DNA of 45,467 bases, taken from positions 1 to 45,467 of the forward strand of contig JABUFA010000030.1 of NCBI GenBank assembly GCA_013314755.1, given 5' to 3'. The position numbers and the translations under genes were made by a program. Source of the DNA: Chthonomonadia bacterium. Its GTDB lineage: Bacteria > Armatimonadota > HRBIN16. Shown here piece by piece: positions 31,683 to 39,835 of the stretch. Position 1 is the stretch's first letter. Every line of letters begins with the position of its first letter. The notes beneath the pieces are model-generated. The model was given only the letters and a program-made list of their open reading frames with translations. It was not told the DNA's origin and did not search any database.

Positions 31683-33011
31683 GTGTCGCGCTATCCGGGT
31701 CCGGTAAGCCAGCAGATGCTGGAGGAGCTCTCGCGCTACGTGATTGCCGAGCCGAAGCCGTTTGTGATTGACCTGGAGAAAAGCGAAGGCATGTGGCTGA
31801 CAACGGTAGACGGTCAGCGCGTGTTTGACTGGGCAGGTTACTATGCTTCCAAGCTCATCGGACACAACCATCCCCGCCTGTACGAGCCCGAGTATCTGAG
31901 ACGGCTGGCTCGCGCCGCGAACAACAAGACGGCGAACCCGGATTTCCTCACCCCGGAGTGCCTGGAGTACTACCGATTGCTCCACGAACTGGCTCCGGCA
32001 TGTATGCGCAACCCGCGTCTGGAGGTGTACGCGGTCAATTCGGGGGCGGAAGCGGTGGAGAATATGATGAAGTATCTCATCAACCTGCATCACCACAAGC
32101 TGCTGAAGCAGGGTAGAATCCCCAACCCCCGCCGGTTTATCTACTTTGACCAGGCTTTCCACGGACGAACGGTGTTTGCGCTGAACATCACCCAGGTCAC
32201 GCATGACCCGGTGGTGACCAAAGACTTCCATGGTTTTATTCCGGGCAATATTCAGGTTCCGTTCCCCGCTATAGACACCTCCCTGCCCGAGTCGGAGAAT
32301 CGCGCTCGCACCCAGCGCAGTCTGGAAATCGTGGAGGACTTTCTGCAGAGGTATGCCGGCGAGGTGGTGGGCATTATTGTGGAGCCCCTGCAGGGTGCAG
32401 GCGGACATCGGGTGGCACTGCCGGAGTTCTTTCAGGGCTTGAGTCTGCTGGCGCACAAATACGACGTGTACCTGGGATTTGACGAAGTGCAGACCGCCGG
32501 CGGACAGACGGGAACCTTCTTTGCGTGTGACCAGTTCAACCTGCCGTACCCGCCTCAGGCGGTTGCCACTGCGAAGAAGCTGGGCAACGGCGTGGTGTAC
32601 ATGCTGTATCCGATGGAGGACCGGGGCGTGCTGGACTCCACGTGGGGCGGTTCACTGGCGGATATGGTGCGTTTTGTGCAGGAGATGAAGATTGTGCGAG
32701 AGGAGCAGTTGATCGAGCAGGTTCCCTACAAAGCGGCGATACTGGTGGATGGACTGAACGCGCTGGCACAGCGTTATCCCGACCTTATCTATAACGTGCG
32801 CGGGATGGGCTTGTATCAGGGCTTCAGCCTGCGGCAACCGGAGCTGCGCAAGCGGCTGCTGGACATCGCCCTGCAGGAAGAAGACCTGCTTCTGCTTGGC
32901 GCGGGAACCGACACCGTCCGCTTGCGCCCCAGTCTCAGCGTCACCGTGGAGGAGATAGAGCTGTTCCTGCAAAAGATGGAGCGCGTGTTGCAAAGGCTGG
33001 CGGAAGGGTGA
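31683..33011 (+). CDS. Class III aminotransferase, L-lysine 6-transaminase-like
   Basis: This 442-residue PLP enzyme starts at GTG 31683, chosen for AGGGAGGTG 8 bases upstream; the frame stays open further upstream but has no ribosome site. Features recall lysine epsilon-aminotransferase (Lat): PFVIDLEKSEGMWL near residue 27, NKTANPDFLTPE, NSGAEAVENMMKY, FDQAFHGRTVFALNIT, IIVEPLQGAGGHR, GFDEVQTAGGQTGT (PLP-binding Asp at about 267), ATAKKLGNG (Schiff-base Lys at about 298) and STWGGSLADMVR. Lat moves the 6-amino group of lysine to 2-oxoglutarate. Ornithine, 4-aminobutyrate or another omega-amine are alternatives. A 173-base gap separates it from pdhA on the same strand. Confidence 0.85.
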   Translation: MSRYPGPVSQQMLEELSRYVIAEPKPFVIDLEKSEGMWLTTVDGQRVFDWAGYYASKLIGHNHPRLYEPEYLRRLARAANNKTANPDFLTPECLEYYRLLHELAPACMRNPRLEVYAVNSGAEAVENMMKYLINLHHHKLLKQGRIPNPRRFIYFDQAFHGRTVFALNITQVTHDPVVTKDFHGFIPGNIQVPFPAIDTSLPESENRARTQRSLEIVEDFLQRYAGEVVGIIVEPLQGAGGHRVALPEFFQGLSLLAHKYDVYLGFDEVQTAGGQTGTFFACDQFNLPYPPQAVATAKKLGNGVVYMLYPMEDRGVLDSTWGGSLADMVRFVQEMKIVREEQLIEQVPYKAAILVDGLNALAQRYPDLIYNVRGMGLYQGFSLRQPELRKRLLDIALQEEDLLLLGAGTDTVRLRPSLSVTVEEIELFLQKMERVLQRLAEG

Positions 33012-33048
33012 TATAGCACAGGGAACGGGTCTTGCAGGAGTTTGAACT

Positions 33049-33099
33049 TTTGTGCCACAATACACTGGTGCAACGGGCGTAGCACAGCGCTTGTGCTAC
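33049..33099 (+). promoter_or_regulatory. Palindromic elements in the pdhA leader
   Basis: The gap before pdhA contains TTGTG-C-CACAA at 33050-33060 and a perfect 8-bp inverted repeat GTAGCACA-GCGCT-TGTGCTAC at 33079-33099. Either could be an operator or an RNA hairpin. No clear -35/-10 pair was found, so the role is open. Confidence 0.35.
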
Positions 33100-33184
33100 A
33101 CTATGTGGAGGGGCGAACCCCCAACGCATTTTAACGGGCGGCGGCAGACATCCGCTGTCCCAGGGTTTACAGGAGGATTTCATT

Positions 33185-34216
33185 GTGAAGACCGAGGTTG
33201 CTGTACGCAAGGCTCTGCCTGAGTCTCTGACCCCACAGCGTCTGGTGGAACTGTACCGTACCATGCTGTTGATTCGCCACTTCGAAGAGCAATGTTCTCC
33301 TGCTTACCGCCAGGGTAAAATGGGCGGGTATATGCATGTGTACATTGGGCAGGAGGCGGTAGCCACCGGCTTTATCGCTCACATGCGCGATGACGATTAT
33401 ATGGTTTGCTCGTATCGTGACCATGGGCACGCTCTGGCGCGAGGCACAGACCCACGCCGCGTCATGGCGGAGCTGTTTGGTCGCTACACAGGCGTCTCCA
33501 AAGGCAAGGGCGGCTCGATGCACCTCGTGGATGTGGAGCGCGGCTTCCTCGGAGGCTATGGCATCGTGGGCGGGATGGTTCCGCTGGCGGTCGGTATCGG
33601 CTACGGCATCCGTTATCGCGGGGGCGACCAGGTGTGCCTGTGCTTCTTCGGCGACGGCGCGATGAACATCGGTCCTGTGCACGAGGCGCTGAACATGGCA
33701 GCCATCTACAAGGTGCCGGTGGTCTTTGTATGCGAGAACAACCGGTATGCGATGGCAACGCCTGTGGAGTTTGCATCCGCCGTGCCGAACCTGGCGGAAC
33801 GGGCGAAGCAGTACGGAATGCCCACCAGACAGATTGAGGGCATGGACCTGCTGGAGGTCTATCGGCAGGCTGAAGAGATTATTCGGCAGGTGCGCACCAC
33901 CCCAACCCCCTTCTTCGTGGAGGTCATCACCTACCGATTTGAAGGGCACGGCATTGCCGATAACCCCACGAATCAGGCGCTTTACCGCACGAAGGAAGAG
34001 GTAGAGTACTGGCGACAGCGCGACCCCATCGTCAACACCGCACGCTTCCTGCTGGATTCAGGTATCGCCACCGAACAGCAACTGCTGGAGTGGGATGCCC
34101 ATGCCAAACAGCAGGCACTGGAGGCGGTTGCCTACGCCGACGCCAGCCCGGAACCGCCGATAGAGGAGCTGTATCGCGACGTGTATACCGATATGGAGGT
34201 GCAGGAGTGGCGGTAA
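33185..34216 (+). CDS. pdhA: Pyruvate dehydrogenase E1 component, alpha subunit
   Basis: This 343-residue thiamine-diphosphate enzyme subunit oxidatively decarboxylates a 2-oxoacid, most likely pyruvate, and passes the acyl group to lipoyl-E2. The TPP motif GDGAMNIGPVHEALNMAAIY ... CENNRYAM is intact at about 157-190. YRDHGHALARG and GKGGSMHLVD are the usual E1-alpha segments. GTG 33185 follows AGGAGG with 8-base spacing. The end overlaps the pdhB start by 10 bases. Acetoin or branched-chain 2-oxoacid dehydrogenase E1 are alternatives because these families look alike. Confidence 0.9.
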   Translation: MKTEVAVRKALPESLTPQRLVELYRTMLLIRHFEEQCSPAYRQGKMGGYMHVYIGQEAVATGFIAHMRDDDYMVCSYRDHGHALARGTDPRRVMAELFGRYTGVSKGKGGSMHLVDVERGFLGGYGIVGGMVPLAVGIGYGIRYRGGDQVCLCFFGDGAMNIGPVHEALNMAAIYKVPVVFVCENNRYAMATPVEFASAVPNLAERAKQYGMPTRQIEGMDLLEVYRQAEEIIRQVRTTPTPFFVEVITYRFEGHGIADNPTNQALYRTKEEVEYWRQRDPIVNTARFLLDSGIATEQQLLEWDAHAKQQALEAVAYADASPEPPIEELYRDVYTDMEVQEWR

Positions 34217-35184
34217 TCACCTACCGAGAAGCCTTGCGACAGGCGTTAACCGAAGAGATGGAGCGCGACCCGAACGTGTTCCTGGTTGGCGAGGAGATCG
34301 GACGCTATCAGGGCACGTTCCGGGTGACCGAGGGGCTTCTCCAGCGGTTCGGAGAGATGCGCGTGGTGGATACGCCCATTTCGGAATCGGGCATTGCGGG
34401 GATGGCTATCGGCGCAGCGATGATTGGACTGCGCCCTGTGGCGGAGTTCATGACCTTCAGCTTCGCGCTGATTGCTGTAGACCAGATTGTCAACCACGCG
34501 GCGAAGATTCTGTACATGTTCGGCGGGCAGATTAGCGTGCCGGTGGTGTTTCGCGGACCGGCGGGCGGTGGGGCACAGCTCTCTGCCCAGCATTCTCACA
34601 GTCTGGAGTCGTGGTATGCGCATATCCCCGGGCTGAAGGTGGTCACCCCTGCCACTCCCGCCGATGCGAAGGGGATGCTCAAAACCGCCATCCGCGACGA
34701 TAACCCGGTTATCTTCATGGAGCACGCCAAGCTCTACTCCACCCGCGGAGAAGTGCCCGAAGGCGATTACACCATTCCCTTCGGCGTGGCGGACGTGAAG
34801 CGCGAGGGAAGCGACGTGACCATCATCGCCTATTCGCAACCGGTTCTGCTGGCACTGCACGCTGCGGAGAAGCTGGCGGAGACGGAGGGCATCCAGTGTG
34901 AGGTGATAGACCTGCGCTCTCTGCAGCCGCTGGATATGGAGACCATCCTCCGTTCCATCAGCAAAACGCACCGGGCGGTGGTGGTGCACGAAGACCATCG
35001 CAACGTGGGCTTCGGCGCCGAGATTGTGGCGCGTATTCAGGAGTTTGCCTTTGATGAACTGGATGCGCCGGTACTGCGCGTGGCGAGTGCAGATGTACCC
35101 ATCCCGTATGCTCGCAACCTGGAGCGCGCGGCGTTCCCCAGCGAAGAAGATATTATCCGAGCGGTCAAACGTGTGCTGGTTTAA
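34207..35184 (+). CDS. pdhB: Pyruvate dehydrogenase E1 component, beta subunit
   Basis: This 325-residue E1-beta pairs with PdhA to form the alpha2-beta2 E1. Family segments include ITYREALRQALTEEMERDPNVFLVGEEIG, RVVDTPISESGIAGMAIGAA, PVVFRGPAGGG, HSQSLE-type AQHSHSLESWYAHIPGLKVV and PTP/ADAKGMLKTAI. GTG 34207 is the start: GGAGGT lies 6 bases before it and the length matches the family. The longer open frame that begins at 34090 runs inside pdhA and has no ribosome site there. The 10-base overlap with pdhA points to translational coupling. Confidence 0.93.
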   Translation: MAVITYREALRQALTEEMERDPNVFLVGEEIGRYQGTFRVTEGLLQRFGEMRVVDTPISESGIAGMAIGAAMIGLRPVAEFMTFSFALIAVDQIVNHAAKILYMFGGQISVPVVFRGPAGGGAQLSAQHSHSLESWYAHIPGLKVVTPATPADAKGMLKTAIRDDNPVIFMEHAKLYSTRGEVPEGDYTIPFGVADVKREGSDVTIIAYSQPVLLALHAAEKLAETEGIQCEVIDLRSLQPLDMETILRSISKTHRAVVVHEDHRNVGFGAEIVARIQEFAFDELDAPVLRVASADVPIPYARNLERAAFPSEEDIIRAVKRVLV

Positions 35185-35196
35185 GGAGGAGGACGG

Positions 35197-36435
35197 ATGG
35201 CACAGGTAATTATGCCCAAGATGGGCGATGGGATGTCGGAAGGAACCATCCTGCGCTGGCTGAAGAAAGAGGGCGACAGCGTGGAGGTTGGCGATATTAT
35301 TGCCGAGATTGAGACCGACAAAGCCAGCGTGGAGTTGCCCGCCGATGTATCGGGCAAGCTGGCGACTATCGTGGCAAAGGAAGGCGAAACGGTGCCGGTG
35401 GGCGCGGTGATTGCCGAGATACTGGGCGAAGGCGAACAGCCCCAGGTGAGCACCCCCGCGCCTGCGCCCACGGCGGAAGCTCCGGCGGAGCCGACCCCTG
35501 CCCCTCATGCAGAGGCGCCGATTCGCGAGGAGTCGCCTGTGCAGGAGCGCGTCAAAGCCTCGCCGCTGGCACGGCGCATCGCCCAGGAGGCGGGCATTGA
35601 CCTCGCGATGGTAAGGGGCACAGGACCCGGCGGGCGGATTGTGGAGCGTGACGTCCAGCAGTTTATCGCCTCAAGGCAGGCGGCGCCGCGTCCACCGATA
35701 GCGGAACCCGCGCGTCCCGCGGCTGCGGTTGTCGAAACGCCCGCGCTCACCGGCGGCGAGCCGCTCAGCCGAATGCGCCGCCTCATCGCCGAGCGCACCA
35801 CATTGACCAAGCAGACCGTGCCTCACTTCTACGTGACGATGGATGTGGACATGACCGAGGCGATGGCGCTGCGCGAGAAGCTGAACGCCTCCCTGCCCGA
35901 AGATGCGCCTAAAATCTCGGTCAACGATTTCGTCACCAAAGCGTGTGCGCTCGCGCTGGCACGCCATCCGCGCGTGAACGCGCTGTACCAGAACGAGCGA
36001 ATCTATCCCAGCAGTGAGATACACATCGGCATTGCGGTCGCCCTGCCCGATGGGCTGATTGTGCCTGTCCTGCGCCATTGCGAGCGCAAAACGCTCCGGC
36101 AAATCGCCACCGAGACGCGCCAGCTGGTGGAGAAGGCACGCGCAGGACGCCTCACGCCCGACGAATACACCGGAGCCACCTTCAGCATTTCCAACCTGGG
36201 CATGTATGGCGTGGATGAGTTCATTGCTATCATCAATCCGCCGGCGGTGGCGATACTGGCGGTTGGGGCGGTGCAGAAACAGCCCGTTGCCCTGGATGAT
36301 GACACGGTGGTGGTGCGTCCGCGTATGAAGGTGACCATCTCGGCGGACCATCGTGCGCTGGACGGGGCGGTGGCTGCCGAGTTCCTTCGCGAACTGAAGC
36401 GGATTCTTGAAAACCCGTATGTGATGGTGGAGTAG
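35197..36435 (+). CDS. pdhC: Dihydrolipoamide acyltransferase (E2) of the pyruvate dehydrogenase complex
   Basis: The protein has 412 residues. One lipoyl domain spans 2-77, with the lipoylated Lys in ETDKASVEL. An Ala/Pro-rich linker (about 80-115) leads to a peripheral-subunit-binding domain (VKASPLARRIAQEAGIDLAMVRGTGPGGRIVERDV, about 118-152), a second linker, and the catalytic domain (about 185-412) with the ADHRALDGA active site near the end. E2 accepts the acyl group from E1 and transfers it to CoA. GGAGGAGG precedes ATG 35197, 12 bases after pdhB. The E3 dehydrogenase gene is not in the window. Confidence 0.93.
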   Translation: MAQVIMPKMGDGMSEGTILRWLKKEGDSVEVGDIIAEIETDKASVELPADVSGKLATIVAKEGETVPVGAVIAEILGEGEQPQVSTPAPAPTAEAPAEPTPAPHAEAPIREESPVQERVKASPLARRIAQEAGIDLAMVRGTGPGGRIVERDVQQFIASRQAAPRPPIAEPARPAAAVVETPALTGGEPLSRMRRLIAERTTLTKQTVPHFYVTMDVDMTEAMALREKLNASLPEDAPKISVNDFVTKACALALARHPRVNALYQNERIYPSSEIHIGIAVALPDGLIVPVLRHCERKTLRQIATETRQLVEKARAGRLTPDEYTGATFSISNLGMYGVDEFIAIINPPAVAILAVGAVQKQPVALDDDTVVVRPRMKVTISADHRALDGAVAAEFLRELKRILENPYVMVE

Positions 36436-36440
36436 GGGCA

Positions 36441-36612
36441 GAGAGAGGACAGCCCCACCTAACCTCCCCGCAGGCGGGGAGGGACTTGTGTGTCCCCCTG
36501 TTTGCGGGGGGACTACAGGGAGGCTGACAACCTCTAACAAGCACCTGTCCGCCGGCGGGGAGAGGCGAGGCTCCCCTTCCCTCGCAGGGAAGGGGTTGGG
36601 GGTTAGGTTTAA
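36441..36612. repeat. Dispersed hairpin modules between pdhC and lexA
   Basis: CACCTAACCTCCCCGCAGGC-type hairpin at about 36455-36483 and GTCCCCCTGTTTGCGGGGGGAC at 36492-36513 are followed by a copy of the double-hairpin element (GGCGGGGAGAGG... CCCCTTCCCTCGCAGGGAAGGGG, 36555-36600) with its GGGGTTAGGTT tail. The order resembles 369-487 plus 1-60. Confidence 0.75.
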
Positions 36613-36653
36613 CTCGTGTCTAATCTGGTGAGCCAAAAAACATTCGGAAATCC

Positions 36654-36690
36654 TTGACAAGTAGACCAATTTTAGTATATACTTCGTATA
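36654..36690 (+). promoter_or_regulatory. lexA promoter with candidate LexA operator
   Basis: TTGACA (36654-36659) is followed by TATACT (36678-36683) with an 18-base spacer. Two overlapping palindromes cover the -10 region: AGTAT|ATACT at 36674-36683 and TATAC-TTC-GTATA at 36678-36690. Because lexA usually represses itself, these are candidates for the LexA box of this lineage. They do not match the Firmicutes/Actinobacteria GAAC-N4-GTTC box or the CTGT-N8-ACAG box. Confidence 0.55.
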
Positions 36691-36712
36691 GTATTTGGGG
36701 AGGAGGACAGCT

Positions 36713-37357
36713 ATGACACGAGGGCTTACACACAAACAGGAGATGATTCTTCGCTACATTCTGCACTACACGCGGGAAAACGGATATCCGCCCACCATTC
36801 GCGAGATTGGCAACCATTTCGGTATCTCCAGCCTGCGTGGGGTAACGGTGCATCTGGATGCCCTTCAGCGCAAGGGCTACATCGAGCGCGAGCACAAAAG
36901 CCGCAGTATCCGCGTGGTGCATCCCGAGTTTGTCCAGCATTTAGAGAGTTCTCCCGATGTAGCAATGCTCCCGCTGGTGGGTACGATTGCCGCGGGTACA
37001 CCGGTGCTGGCATCGCAGAACATCGAGGCGCTGGTACCCGTGCCGCGCGAAATGGTGCACAATATCGAAGGAGCGTTTCTGTTGAGAGTGCGGGGCGACT
37101 CGATGGTGGGCGAGCATATCCTGCCGCGTGACCTGGTGATTATCAAGCCCCAAAGCACGGCAGAAAACGGCGAACTGGTGGCGGTGCTTATCGGCGACGA
37201 GGCGACCATCAAGCGCATCCAGTACGATAACGGCAAGATACGTCTGCTACCCGCAAACCCTGCCTACGAACCGATAGAGGTACGCCCCGAGGAGACGCGC
37301 GTGATTGGCAAGGTGATTGGCTTACTGCGTTCGTACGATAGAGGGTTGGCTTACTGA
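36713..37357 (+). CDS. lexA: SOS repressor LexA
   Basis: This 214-residue repressor represses DNA-damage genes and cleaves itself when RecA is activated. The winged helix-turn-helix is at about 4-68 (PPTIREIGNHFGISSLRGVTVHLDALQRKGYI), with a modified recognition helix (SSLRGVTVHL rather than SSxxAVxxHL). The protease part has the Ala94-Gly95 cleavage site in VGTIAAGTPVLA, catalytic Ser130 in VRGDSMVG and Lys167 in DEATIKRI. GGGGAGGAGG precedes ATG 36713. An upstream in-frame GTG at 36695 falls in the promoter. Its 3' end overlaps the convergent pabC gene by 7 bases. Confidence 0.96.
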   Translation: MTRGLTHKQEMILRYILHYTRENGYPPTIREIGNHFGISSLRGVTVHLDALQRKGYIEREHKSRSIRVVHPEFVQHLESSPDVAMLPLVGTIAAGTPVLASQNIEALVPVPREMVHNIEGAFLLRVRGDSMVGEHILPRDLVIIKPQSTAENGELVAVLIGDEATIKRIQYDNGKIRLLPANPAYEPIEVRPEETRVIGKVIGLLRSYDRGLAY

Positions 37358-38205
37358 GCGGTTTGCTGTTCTTCCTCAATCAGCTGGCGATATGCCTGTT
37401 GCAGGCGGGCGACAATGGGGTGCTGGGACAAGGGGTTGTCGTCCAGATGGGTGACGGCAACGATTTCGCGCACCGAGTTGGTCAACATCACCGCCTGCGC
37501 CCCATACAGGTGGTGCACGGGCAGGCGTTCCTCCCGGCACGGGATGTGCAGACGCTCCGCAATCTGAAAGACGACCTGCCGGGTGATGCCCGCCAGAATG
37601 CCTTCCTGCAGTGGGGGCGTTTTCAGTATCCCTTCGTGCCAGATGAAAAGGTTGCTGATGGCTCCCTCGGTCAAATAGCCAGCAGAGTTGACCCATATCG
37701 CCTCCTGCGCTCCGCGCGATTGGGCGTGCAGCTGCGCCTCCATGTTCCACGCATAGCTGCCCCATTTGGGCAGTTCCGTCTGTGCAGACCGTGGGTCGGG
37801 TAGCAGTATCGCCCTGATTCCCCTCTGCCACTGTGCCTTCTGCTCTGCCGTAATCTCGTCCGCTAACAGGAAATAGCTCGGCGGGCAGTGCTCCGACCCT
37901 GCGGTAACCGTGATGCGCAGGCGAGCGTCTCGCTCCTGCAGCCCGCAGGCGTCCAGCAGTTGCGCGATGGCGCTGCGTATGGTGGGCGTACTGAGGTCAA
38001 GCCCTTCTCCCCTGCGTGCGAACAGGCGCAGGTGTTGCATCCAGCAGTGCAGGCGCTGCAGGTGTGCCTCCAGTCGAAAGGGATGCCCGCTGTAACAGCG
38101 CAGGGTTTCAAACAACGACGCACCGTGCAGTACCGCGCCGTCGCGCACGTTGAGGCATGCTTCAGCTTCCGGTACCAGTTTTCCGTCCTTCCATGCCCAC
38201 TGCAT
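37351..38205 (-). CDS. pabC: Class IV aminotransferase, 4-amino-4-deoxychorismate lyase-like
   Basis: This 284-residue PLP-dependent protein of fold type IV has RDGAVLHGASLFETLRCYSGHPFRLEAHLQRL near its N-terminus, AQSRGAQEAIWVNSAGYLTEGAISNLFIWH in the middle and GITRQVVFQIAERLHIPCREE later. In this place after pabB the likely role is release of pyruvate from aminodeoxychorismate to give 4-aminobenzoate for folate. A branched-chain or D-amino-acid aminotransferase role is possible from sequence alone. ATG 38205 is chosen for AGGGGA upstream, which makes the gene start 44 bases inside the end of pabB. An in-frame ATG at 38235 is an alternative. Confidence 0.87.
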   Translation of the reverse strand: MQWAWKDGKLVPEAEACLNVRDGAVLHGASLFETLRCYSGHPFRLEAHLQRLHCWMQHLRLFARRGEGLDLSTPTIRSAIAQLLDACGLQERDARLRITVTAGSEHCPPSYFLLADEITAEQKAQWQRGIRAILLPDPRSAQTELPKWGSYAWNMEAQLHAQSRGAQEAIWVNSAGYLTEGAISNLFIWHEGILKTPPLQEGILAGITRQVVFQIAERLHIPCREERLPVHHLYGAQAVMLTNSVREIVAVTHLDDNPLSQHPIVARLQQAYRQLIEEEQQTAQ

Positions 38206-39679
38206 CCGTTGTCCCCTGCTCGGAAATGGCTTCAAGCCATCCCCGAGCCTTCGCTATCGTCTCTTCGTATTCCGAGTCGGCGTCCGAATCGGCAACGATG
38301 CCGCCGCCCGCGTAAAAGGTGAGGTTCCCACCACGCAGGATACCGGTTCGGATGGCGATGTTCAGGTCCAGCCCGCCATGGAAGCCGATGTACCCAATCG
38401 CGCCGGTGTACACCTCGCGGGCGACAGGCTCTACCTCCTCGATAATCTGCATCGCGCGTATCTTGGGCGCACCGGTGATACTGCCACCTGGGAAGGTCGC
38501 CTGAAGCAACTGAGCCGTATCCACATCGGGGCGCAGGACAGCCTCCACCGTGCTGGTGAGATGGTACACCTGCGCGAAGCCCTCCACAGCCATCAGTTCC
38601 GACACCCGGACTGTGCCCGTTTGTGCCACCCGCCCGAGGTCGTTGCGCTCCAGGTCTACAATCATGATATGTTCGGCGCGGTCTTTCTCGCTCGCGCACA
38701 GTTCGCGGGCGTAGTGGGCATCCTGCTCGGTGCTCGCGCCGCGGGGACGAGTGCCTTTGATGGGACGGGTGTGCACACGCCGGCTGAGCGGACACAGATG
38801 CAGGAACCGCTCTGGCGACAGGCTGATGACGGCGAAATCCTCTGCCTGCAGGTATGCCCCAAACGGCGCGGGGCTGACCGCACGCGCCCGCAGGAACAGC
38901 CCAGATGGAGAGCCTTCGAACCGCACCTGAAATGGCTGTGCCAGATTGACTTGATACACGTCGCCGTCCGCGATGTATCGCTGTATCCGGTGCAGGGCGT
39001 GTCCATACTCCGCGCGGTTCCACAGTGCGCGAACCTCTCCACAGCGAAAGGCGGGTAATATTGCGGGAGGTATTCCCTCCAGAAGAGCCTGCCAGCGAGC
39101 GACCAGAGCATCCAGCCGTTCATGCGCTCTCCGGTATCGCGCGGAGCCTTGCTCGGGCAGGCCGGTGGAGGTAAGGATAACCTCGCGGCGATGCAGGTCT
39201 ATGGTAGCGACAGCATCATAGAAGCCGAACCAGAACATGGGCAGATTGTTCAGGGTGGGGAGCCGATTCGGGCAGGGCTCCATCAGCGCCTTCAAGCCAT
39301 AGCCGACAAAACCGATAGATCCAGCCGGAAGCGGTACGGGGTAGGGGCGCGCCGGCAGTCGGTAGCTGTCCAGGAAGCGTTGCAGGATAAGCAGTGGATT
39401 GCCCACGATGAAACGGCTTTGCTGTTGAGAATGCCACCACACGCCTTCCGGGTAGGCTTCCAGCGTTGCGAATGGCTCCTGTGCAATGATGCAGTAGCGT
39501 GCCAGCGAAAATCGTCCCGATGGCGATGGCTCCGCTGCGCTGTCCAGCACCACACTGCCCGGCAGGTTCAACGGCAGGCGTGCATATATCTCCTGCAGGG
39601 TGAAGTGCACGGGCAGAGGGAGCACAGCCTGCAGTAGTGCTTCGTTGTGGCGGGGTATAACCTGGGTCGTCTTCATCAT
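38162..39679 (-). CDS. pabB: Aminodeoxychorismate synthase component I
   Basis: This 505-residue chorismate-utilising enzyme converts chorismate and ammonia to 4-amino-4-deoxychorismate. The N-terminal Anth_synt_I-like region (about 20-165) is followed by the chorismate-binding domain (about 225-490). K308 in RPIKGTRPRG marks a PabB rather than an anthranilate synthase (PIAGT). GGSITGAPKIRAMQIIEEVEPVAREVYTGAIGY and GGGIVADSDADSEYEET are intact. No glutamine amidotransferase (PabA) gene is near. It overlaps pabC, which confirms the pathway. Two adjacent ATG codons are possible starts (39679, 39676); GGACGGAG stands just before. Confidence 0.93.
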   Translation of the reverse strand: MMKTTQVIPRHNEALLQAVLPLPVHFTLQEIYARLPLNLPGSVVLDSAAEPSPSGRFSLARYCIIAQEPFATLEAYPEGVWWHSQQQSRFIVGNPLLILQRFLDSYRLPARPYPVPLPAGSIGFVGYGLKALMEPCPNRLPTLNNLPMFWFGFYDAVATIDLHRREVILTSTGLPEQGSARYRRAHERLDALVARWQALLEGIPPAILPAFRCGEVRALWNRAEYGHALHRIQRYIADGDVYQVNLAQPFQVRFEGSPSGLFLRARAVSPAPFGAYLQAEDFAVISLSPERFLHLCPLSRRVHTRPIKGTRPRGASTEQDAHYARELCASEKDRAEHIMIVDLERNDLGRVAQTGTVRVSELMAVEGFAQVYHLTSTVEAVLRPDVDTAQLLQATFPGGSITGAPKIRAMQIIEEVEPVAREVYTGAIGYIGFHGGLDLNIAIRTGILRGGNLTFYAGGGIVADSDADSEYEETIAKARGWLEAISEQGTTDAVGMEGRKTGTGS

Positions 39680-39702
39680 CTCCGTCCGTTCCGGGACGCC
39701 TT

Positions 39703-39708
39703 ATTATA
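39703..39708 (-). promoter_or_regulatory. Extended -10 promoter of pabB
   Basis: The minus strand reads TGTGCTATAATAAGG, giving an extended -10 TGCTATAAT 24 bases upstream of ATG 39679. The -35 region has only ATGACA at a long spacing. Confidence 0.5.
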
Positions 39709-39796
39709 GCACAGTATCCCCACCCGGTGTCATGAAACCGCCGGAGCCTTCCAGCCGTCTGATTAGCTGGAGATGATAAATACGTGGTCGCGCGTA

Positions 39797-39805
39797 TGCT
39801 ATAAT
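39797..39805 (+). promoter_or_regulatory. Extended -10 promoter of the M48 protease gene
   Basis: TGCTATAAT at 39797-39805 forms an extended -10 element 30 bases upstream of ATG 39836. No -35 hexamer is present. It lies back to back with the pabB promoter. Confidence 0.5.
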
Positions 39806-39835
39806 GGAAGGGATAGCAAAGCGAGGTTGAACTGA

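Noticed and set aside
34090-34206. N-terminal extension of pdhB inside pdhA
   Set aside because: The added residues are Cys/Gly/Arg-rich and unlike E1-beta. The GTG at 34207 has a proper ribosome site and gives the normal length.
36681-36694. loxP-like half site (ACTTCGTATAG followed by TAT)
   Set aside because: Only one arm resembles loxP. There is no matching inverted arm or recombinase gene, so it is a chance match within the lexA promoter palindrome.
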